Shown piece by piece: positions 56,936 through 64,000 of a stretch of 64,000 bases of DNA (positions are counted from its first letter, which is position 1; each line of letters opens with the position of its first letter). The stretch is from Colocasia esculenta (taxonomy: Eukaryota > Streptophyta > Magnoliopsida > Alismatales > Araceae): assembly GCA_014218235.1 (NCBI GenBank), contig CM024766.1, positions 71,289,207 through 71,353,206 on the forward strand, written 5' to 3'. A program made the position numbers and the translations under genes. The notes under the pieces are model-generated. The model did no database searches. It was not told the DNA's origin and worked only from the letters and a program-made list of their open reading frames with translations.

Positions 56936-58419
56936 GGAGTGACGGGCTGAGGGCCATGTCGAGACACGCACCCCCTGGAGGTGCAGTTGGCGTCCATCCA
57001 GGACGCTATTGATGTCTACCCTCAACTTGATGTAAGTACTACCCCTTTTTTACCTTCCAGCTGATTTCCTTAAATGTTTGGACAATGACAAGATGTGCTC
57101 TATGTTGTGCAGGTGGTGTGGCAGCCATATCTGGAGGAGGGAGACGAGGGACAGCCCTGGTTGGAGCATGCTCGCCTCTACTTTGGTAGGGCGATGTGGG
57201 TGCATGCTCTCAACCTGGTGCTTCTTCTCCATCTGCATCTGACTCAATGGGCACTCGGGCTGCGTCAGAGTGTCGTAGAGTTCCCCAGCTGAGGCAGGAC
57301 ACCGTGACCTGGCCAGAGCTTCAGGGGGCTTCACGACACGACTGAGTGGCCTGAGAGGGCCCAGGAATAGATTGCGGACTGGGAGCACCAAGGGCGCCGG
57401 GTCACGTCCGACGCGTAGACTGACGAGGCAAACCTACAGTCCTTCACCTTAAAGTATGGGGCGAGGGTCTATAGAGGTGCCCAACGACAGGTAAACTTCT
57501 GAACTTAGACCTTTTTGGCACTCTAGATTGAATGGGATCTGACATGATTTTGGTATTTTGCAGGCAAACGTGGCCGGACAGATAGCGTCGCTCCAAGCCC
57601 TGCTACAATTCACCGTGTAGGACCGGGACATCGCTAGGAGAGAGGCTGACTAGCTGATAAGTACCTACTCAGACTTCGGTAAATACCAATTTCTTTTAAT
57701 TGAGAGATGTTGACAAGTGTTTTATGTGCAGCGTGCGGAGCTGGAGAGGCTGAGGATGTCACAGGCGGGCGCGTCCTCGTCTCAGACAATGGCAGGGGAT
57801 TCCCAGTCCGACCTCACCGATCAGCTGTCGGGTGCCCTGAGGAGGGCAGAGGAGGCAAAGGCAGCACTGGAGGAGAGGGTAAGTGTGACTCAAACCTGAT
57901 CACCTTTAGTTAACGATTACATGTGGACATGATTTGATACATGTTGCAGAGCTGAGGACCGCCACTGGCCAGGTAGATACAGCGATAGTAGCGATCTCCC
58001 AGTGGCATCTCCAAGCAGAGGCAGCAACAGCAGAGACAGCTTAGTGGCGCCTCCAGGCGGAGACGGCGGTGATGCAGGTGGGGGAGTTGTCGCGGGAGCT
58101 AGCAACACTGTGGGTGCAGGGGTCTTCAGCGGACCAAGCAGAGCTGACCCGGTTGGGTATCGAGACATCCGCATAGCAGATCCACATCGACGAGCTCCAG
58201 AGCCTGGTGATAATGATTGGCCAGAGCTGGAGTAGGAGCAGAGCGAGTAGCACCTCGGTGAGGCAGTATTTAGCTGGTTCCTCCAACCGCTGGAGGAACA
58301 AGGAGGAGGAGAGGCACCGTGAGGCAGAGATGAGTTCTAGGAGTGTTAGGGGCGGTGATGATATGCCACCACCACCCGAGAGACATGAGAGATCTGGGGA
58401 GAGTGGCGATGGACAGTGA
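55520..58419 (+). pseudogene. Plant mobile domain (aminotransferase-like) gene remnant
   Basis: Exon 1 55520-55705, intron with GTAGGT at 55706 and AG at 56082, exon 2 56083-56780, exon 3 56861-57031, exon 4 from 57113, then smaller exons to about 58419. Exon 2 carries FVFPWGHMIPDLEDVSKIIG, FLTFFLGRLLFYTRGDA and HYRFLPLLEDLDRVGDYAWG; exon 4 carries VVWQPYLEEGDEGQ. These are the ordered hallmarks of the plant mobile domain. The C-terminal part (57720-58400) is a predicted coiled coil rich in Glu, Ala and Arg. Five in-frame stops up to 56718 are all TAG, with no frameshift among them. The exon 2 donor reads CAG|AT instead of GT. Exon 3 contains the poly(G) run. Confidence 0.75.
56890..56933 (+). 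repeat. Poly(G) run of 44
   Basis: 44 consecutive G between GGCCT and TTGGAG, in exon 3 of the mobile-domain remnant. Such a long G run is very unusual in plant DNA; it may be a sequencing or gap-filling artefact over a shorter GGN repeat. Confidence 0.95.
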
Positions 58420-59181
58420 GGAGTTTGTGAACAGCCTCCCCCTTATCTTGTACATGATGTTCATATTTAGTAGATCTTTGTCTTTCGTGCCAAAGTTGAG
58501 AATGTTGAATGGAATGCGATTGACACGAGTGGGAAATGAGATCCAAGATAGAGAAAACTGAGTACATCGTTGCTCTGCTCAAAACACCCTGTCCCTGCAC
58601 ACTCAATAAACCAAGTTAGATCTGCTCTTTGGCTTAGCTCTGCCCCTTGCATTAAGCAAGGCTTGACTTTAACTTCATTGTAGCAACCCGAATTTTTAAA
58701 TATAAATAAATAAAAAAATCACTATCACATGCGAGATATTTCCACAAAATTAAATGAAAATATATGTTCGGACACTAAATCATAAATTTCAAGGAGTGAT
58801 AAAGAAATAGGTCAGGACATGAATAACTAGGACGTCCAATGTTGAACAAAGTCTTAAGACGAATAAACCCGATAACGATAAAAGCGATTATCATAGATAT
58901 AAAATCAATTTGGAATCACACGAAAAGTATTATGACAAGACAAACTAAGTAAAGTTATACAACTAATAGTAAGAAATAGGGTCAGAAAAAGCATGATTAG
59001 GTTAGTAAAACCATGATTTTCAACGTAAGATGATAAAACCCGATAATGTCGGAAACCTGTTATTTCATTAACGAACTAAAGAAAAATAGATGTTTGAGGT
59101 CAAATCATGTTAATTGAGCCAATGGGTGGTTAAATAAAAGGAATAATATTGAAAATTCGTATTAACCTAATACCTATTAGT

Positions 59182-62103
59182 TTTTTTTTATATATAAAAG
59201 GAATGCAACAGGATCAGCACCAGTCGAGTGCATTCCACCCCAGCAGGGTGAAATGGGATCACTCTTCCAGGCGACACCTACTACACCAGATTTTATATAT
59301 AGAGAATGAAGATACAAGATCTACGGGGCATACCCCCGATCCTTAATGAGAGCAAGAAAACAAGGCCGTGGGAGCTGGGTGGTAGAGGAAAACACCTCAT
59401 TACAACGAGCATTGCATGCAAAGGTGGCCAAAGCATCCGCCACCTGATTTGCTTCCCTGTAAACATGATAGACTCAAACTCTATTCTGCTGAACAAAATG
59501 TAAGAAGGAGCAATCCTCGTCCAAAGAGAGTTCACCAGAATCATAGAGTCTGAGCAAATCTGATTAACAAGAATCCCTCTCTCCACGCCAATTGCACACC
59601 ATCACACATTGCACGGGCTTCAGCAAGGAGGCTGTTTCCATTACCATAAAAAGAGAGAAACCAAGGACAATAGAACCAATAGCATTCTTACAACGCCACC
59701 ACCCCCACAAGGACCCGGTTTCCTTTAGAAGCACCATCAACATTAAGAAGAAAACCTTGTAATGGCGGGATCCATCTGACCAATTTGCACAACTTGACAG
59801 AAGGCTGAACAACAAAATCCAACTCACTGATCGCTGCCATTGCGGAGGTGTGGCGGCCTCTTTGAAGACCACTTTATGATAGCAGTAGTAACCAACGCAT
59901 GAATATTTTGTCTTAGGAGATTAACTGAATAACCAACCTGTTCAAACTTCATTTTGCATCTAATCTTCCAAACCTCCTAAATAATGAGAATGGAACAATA
60001 AATGGAAATGAAACCATGAGGATTTTTGATGCTGCTCACCTTAATAATGTCCCACAGACACAAAGAAATATTCATATGAATTCCGAGTCCAGGCTGGAGG
60101 AGAGGGGCGACCCATGACCACAGAGTCTTAGCAAGAGCACTGTGCACAAACAAATGGTTCAAATCCTCAACTTGAGGACACTTGCAACAGCAACACCGGG
60201 ATGGAAGGGGAATACCACACTCAGTAATACGATTATCAACTGGGACTGCTCTGTGGAGAAGAAGCCAGGCAAACAAAGAAGCCCCCTACTAAATCGTTGG
60301 TGCCAGATGCGAAGGAGCGGCGACCTTTTAACACCATGATAATGGACCAAGTCATAAGCACTCTTAATAGAAAAATTACCAGAACTGGTAGCCGTCCAAA
60401 CAGCAAAGTCTTCATAGGAAGAAAGTTGTAGCTCCTTGAGACCCTGAGGAATAAGGTAACGAAAAGGATGCTGGTGATTTAGAAAAACCTCCCGAATAGT
60501 AGGTGAAGCCTCCTGGGAAGGGAGGGATAAGAGCTCTCTAAGCAGCCTTTCACCAAACCAAAGATCATCCAAGAATCTGATACTGCCACCATTACCCAGC
60601 ACCCATCTTGTGTGTGTTGCAAACAATGTCATAAGCATCATAAAACAGCTTCTTAGAAATACCATGCGGATGAGAAATAAGATGACCATTATGAAAGTAT
60701 CTTCCTTAGCATAGGAGGCCACAGAGAAGAAACCATGGAGATATTCCAATGAAGCTTGATGACCATAGACATCTGAACATGCCAGAGGCTTCTCACACTG
60801 AGACCACCTTCCAAAATTACTTTTTGAAGAGTCACCCAAGCGACCCAGTGCCTACGCTTGTCACAGGCAGAACCGCCCCAAAAAAATGCAGCACAAAGAT
60901 GCTCAATGTAGTGAAGGGACAGTTTTAGGAATAGCAGAAGCAGTTGCAAGGTAAACTGGCATAGAAGAAAGCACAGAATTAACCAGAGTTAATCTACCAG
61001 CCTTGGACAGAAACCTGATTTCCAAGAACCAATTCTACATTAATTCTATCCATCAATGACATGTAATCAGCAATAACGATTCTACCCTGCTTGATAGGCA
61101 CACCAAGATAATTCATAACATTCCTTTGACGATGAAAGCCAGTCATACGAGTGATTTTAGAAGCCAGCTGGATGGGGGTGTTCTTCACAATAAGAAAAGA
61201 GCTTTTCCCATGATTAATGAAATTCATGATTTTACTGATATTAGCAGCCTGATCGTTGAGGCAAATTAGAGCATCATCAGCATAAAGAAGATGAGACATG
61301 GCCCTGCACCCTCTTGGTCCCGAGTAGGAACTGATGACCCAGCTATCCAGGAGCATGCACAGCCCCCTGCTCAATGTTTCCTCCATAATAATGAAAAGAG
61401 TAGGCGCAAGAGGGTCACCCTGACAAAAGACCTCTGGAGGACTTAAAACCAGCAAGAGCACCATTAATAAGACTGAAATCAGCAATTAGATATAAGCATG
61501 GTGACAAGAGATGTGAATCTGGCAGAGAAACCAAACTGTGGAGAACAACCAAAAGAAAGTCCCATTCCACCCTGTCATAGGCTTTCATCATATCAAGTTT
61601 CAATATGACGTTATGACCACGTACCTTCCTACCCAAATTAGCAGCCAACTGCCTCGCCAAGAAGACATTATCCATGATATTTCTACCTTTGACAAAAGCT
61701 CCCTGCTCCATGGAAAAATTGTAGGCAAAAGGGAAGAAATCCTTTTACTTATGATAACAAACACAATCTTATAGCAAAAATTACAAAGACTGATGGGGTG
61801 GTAATCACTAAAGTGCTAGGATTATCCACCTTAGGGATTAAAGTAATGATAGAAGAAGAAACACCCCTCGGAAGAGGGTAGCCAGCAAAAAAACCCCAAA
61901 CCACCTCAGTCACATCCTTACCAAGAAAGTCCCAGCAAGCAGTGTAAAAAATCCCAGTAAATCCATCAAGTCCCGGTGCACTATCACCTTTCATACTCCA
62001 AACAGCAAGCCTCACCTCCTCATCAGGAATAATAGTAGTGAGCATCTAGTTATCCTGATCGGAAATAAGATTTGGGATATAATTGAGGAGCTGGTTATCA
62101 CCC
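59182..62103 (-). mobile_element. LINE L2 (L1 type), 5'-truncated
   Basis: A perfect 13-bp duplication AATACCTATTAGT (59169-59181 and 62104-62116) flanks it. Its poly(A) appears as T's at 59182-59189, so it is on the minus strand. The pre-insertion sequence matches LTR A near 7805-7835, confirming the boundaries. The 3' UTR shares CTGCTGGG...GCACTC with LINE D. Confidence 0.93.
59564..62045 (-). pseudogene. LINE L2 ORF2 (reverse transcriptase, zf-RVT, RNase H remains)
   Basis: From right to left on the minus strand: APGLDGFTGIFY, SSSIITLIPKVDNPS, GAFVKGRNIMDNV, KLDMMKAYDRVEWDF, QGDPLAPTLFII, the catalytic HLLYADDALICLN, YLGVPIKQGRI, then zf-RVT pieces (RAVPVDNRITECGIPLPSR, EDLNHLFVHSALAKTLWSW). 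At least five frame changes separate the pieces. The endonuclease is absent through 5' truncation. It is more decayed than LINE D. Confidence 0.88.
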
Positions 62104-62265
62104 AATACCTATTAGTAAAATGGGTCATTTAAGCTTAAACATGAGTAAATTGGGTCATTAATCATGACCCAAATCTAAGCCCAGCATGAGAGCACAAATT
62201 TGCTCCCTACTACTTGCTATTGGGTGTTGAATTAAGATGGGAATAGCTTCATATGGTAGTTCTTG

Positions 62266-62288
62266 TTATGGTAGGACTCCTACCATAA
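62266..62288. promoter_or_regulatory. Palindrome in LTR I, counterpart of 7978-7998
   Basis: TTATGGTAGGA and TCCTACCATAA around a central C. Compared with LTR A, the outer pair changed on both arms. Confidence 0.4.
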
Positions 62289-62839
62289 GATTTAGGAACA
62301 CCAAACTCGGAATTAAGCAAACCTAACATTATAAAACAATCATAAGACCCTCTATGGCCGACTTTAGCATGCTCCCTTCATTGCTGGATGTGGGAAGAAT
62401 GTCCAAGAGCAGGAGGACGACCCTAGGGCTTGGATTCATGAAGAGCTTCTTCCCCAAGCCTCTTCATCGACCCAGAACCTTCGAGGAAATTCTTAGCATT
62501 CAAAGGTAGGTGATCTCAGGCCAGAACTAAACAAATGCTATACCAACTGAAAGGGCATTGTGTCTAGTTTATTTTGCATCTGTTTTTCCCAAATTCCATC
62601 AGCATGTTGGCCATATTAAGCGTTTTCCCATAAGTCGCGCAGTTTAGGATTTTTCATGGTTATGTTGTGTTTTACGTAAATCGAGGTCATTCTGGATCAA
62701 ACCAAAACCATGATTTGTTTCTACTGGATGTCTTTAACACTTTTCATGTTCAGAGTTTTGTCTAGATATCATTAGATTTCAAGTAATAAGTCTATCATGA
62801 AGGGTGTATCGGTTTTCTACGTTTTCGGGCAAGATCCAA

Positions 62840-63370
62840 GAACGCGACGTATCCAGACGTCGCGATTCTTCTTGCATGAACGTGATGTACTCATACGTCG
62901 TGATTCAAGTGAAGGCGACCAAGTTATCTGTCACATTTTAAAGTCTGAGTGGTCAACCCTGACACCTCAAACTATGTGTCGCATGGGTTTCTGGATCGGC
63001 TTGAACGTGACGACATGTGCCGTCGCGATTCGACAGTTTTTCCTGCCCATCCGATTTTCATACAGTTTTTGTTTCAGAAGTTTGAAGTCGACTCTTGAAC
63101 GTGACGTATCGAAGCATCATGATTCAAGAATCCATCGCGATAGTGGTTGGTAATCGATCCGGTAATCGATTTCTTCTGAAGCGCGACAATAGGATCTGTC
63201 GCGATTTTGGTTAGGCAAACGATCAGGTAATCGATTCAGGTCTGAAAGGCGACCACCTGTCCTGTCACGATTTAAACTTGACAGGAGGGTCCGTCATGAT
63301 TTTGGGCCTTTACACCGAGTCTTGTTTGGCTGCGTACGGTTCTTTGAAAAGCGACATCTGAACCCGTCGC
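62840..63370. promoter_or_regulatory. Array of nine N10 dyads in LTR I
   Basis: Pairs begin at 62844, 62882, 62915, 63007, 63101, 63183, 63249, 63278 and 63351, all with a spacer of exactly 10 bases. Five of the nine keep at least one full GCGAC plus a GTCGC or GTCAC partner; the rest differ by transitions. The array lies just inside the putative leader intron. Confidence 0.6.
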
Positions 63371-64000
63371 GATTCAAAGACCGACCCGAGGCTATTCCTT
63401 TTGGTTAGTCAGTCAACATGTGTATTATCTTAGTCTGTAGTCAAGTTACTTAGTGGTGCATTGGCCTAAAAATGATCAACCCATTTGAAAAACTATAAAG
63501 ACATGAATACAGTTCTAATGTACAATATGAGGATTGATTTTTTACGTTCATTTGATTATCATCTTGTGATCTAGCTTGATATGAAATCTGTCATAATAAG
63601 ATGTGATGTGAATCTGTGGAGGATACATGTTAGAATGAACTTGCTTAGTAAGCTTTACTATTATGTTACTTGCTTCTTGCATGTGAACTTTCCTTATTTA
63701 CGTGCTTTCCGAGGTTTCCATATTTTGTTCATAAATTGCACGCATGATTAGGAAAGTTCTGTGTCACGACACTTACACATTTGCATGATTAGGCACACCC
63801 CTCTTGGGGAATTGGAAGCTCTCTGTCGGTCATTCCGTATCAGCAGACTAACGACCTTTTCCTAAGACCTCCGTAAGTCTCTGTACTCTGTGGATTCCCT
63901 CATACAGACTGAGCTGGTTATACCATGAAGTACCCTGGAGATAGATAGCACTTGTACTGCGTATGATATGTCATTAGTCATCTTCTTGTCAAGACACTAA

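Larger units (their letters stand above)
31301..64000 (-). mobile_element. Probable large minus-strand LTR element K (Tat-like), incomplete
   Basis: A boundary at 49206 reads TGTAGACACCCAATTC on the minus strand, preceded by the polypurine-like AAGGAGGGGCAATC (49207-49220), so a 3' LTR lies to its left. The matching end GGCGTCTACA is at 31301, giving 7-bp terminal inverted repeats TGTAGAC/GTCTACA. Without solo LTR G the LTR is about 2.26 kb. To the right, the interior holds two plus-strand mobile-domain-like genes, that is, antisense to the element near its 3' end, as known for some Tat-lineage elements. No K gag or pol is in the window, so the assignment is inference, as is the extension to 64000. 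Confidence 0.45.
58679..64000 (+). mobile_element. LTR I, related to LTR A (continues past the right edge)
   Basis: It starts TGTAGCAACCCGAATTTTTAAA at 58679. From 62117 it matches LTR A closely (for example 62260-62300 with 7970-8010, and 63760-63930 with 12480-12640), which sets its orientation as plus. A splice-donor motif AAAG|GTAGGTGATCTCAGG is at 62506. About 2.4 kb of its own sequence is in the window. Whether it is solo or part of a full element cannot be seen. Confidence 0.75.

Overview
The window is plant nuclear DNA made almost entirely of transposable elements. Plant hallmarks are Met-tRNA primer sites on Ty3/Gypsy elements, chromodomain Gag-Pol proteins of Tekay/Del type, a CACTA (En/Spm) transposase, L1-type LINEs with a C-terminal RNase H, a hAT element, and two plant-mobile-domain-like gene remnants. 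No intact ordinary host gene was found. The species cannot be named from the sequence.

Left part (1-4878): the end of a minus-strand LTR element J. It has a self-complementary 350-bp LTR, a primer site, and a long non-coding, T-poor interior. J is inserted in a CACTA transposon (4884-31207, transposase on minus, 5' end at right). The transposase gene is split by a hAT element (5419-7115) that carries a LINE fragment, and by solo LTR A (7657-27502). A in turn holds solo LTR B (8972-11974) and a full-length chromovirus C (13367-27242). A 5'-truncated LINE D (22619-25910) sits in C's 3' LTR. The 5' part of the CACTA carries a Trp-rich (WG/GW) open frame.

Right part (31301-64000): probably one large minus-strand element K whose 3' LTR ends at 49206. 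That LTR is split by solo LTR G (31902-47544), which contains a complete chromovirus E (32464-43913, TSD TATGA) and solo LTR F (44981-46020, TSD TAACT). K's interior carries two plus-strand (antisense) plant-mobile-domain-like gene remnants (50565-51825 and 55520-58419). These are split or followed by solo LTR H (51858-54953, TSD GATAC) and LTR I (58679 to the window end, with LINE L2 inside it at 59182-62103). Most nested insertions were delimited by matching target-site duplications read directly from the sequence.

Three signals go beyond standard annotation. (1) Arrays of an imperfect dyad, GCGAC-N10-GTCGC, with a nearly fixed 10-nt spacer of variable sequence, recur in J, A, C, H, I, K and upstream of one remnant gene. 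LTR B carries a GCGGC-N10-GACGC version. (2) The ~3-kb LTRs share a 5'-splice-site-like motif and a branch-point/3'-splice-site-like module about 1.9-2.1 kb apart, suggesting a leader intron inside the LTR. (3) Two kinds of gene damage contrast sharply. C, D and the remnant genes are broken by stops consistent with C-to-T change (mostly TAG). Element E is broken by single-base losses in homopolymers, which look like sequence error. A 44-nt poly(G) run at 56890 also points to data quality problems.
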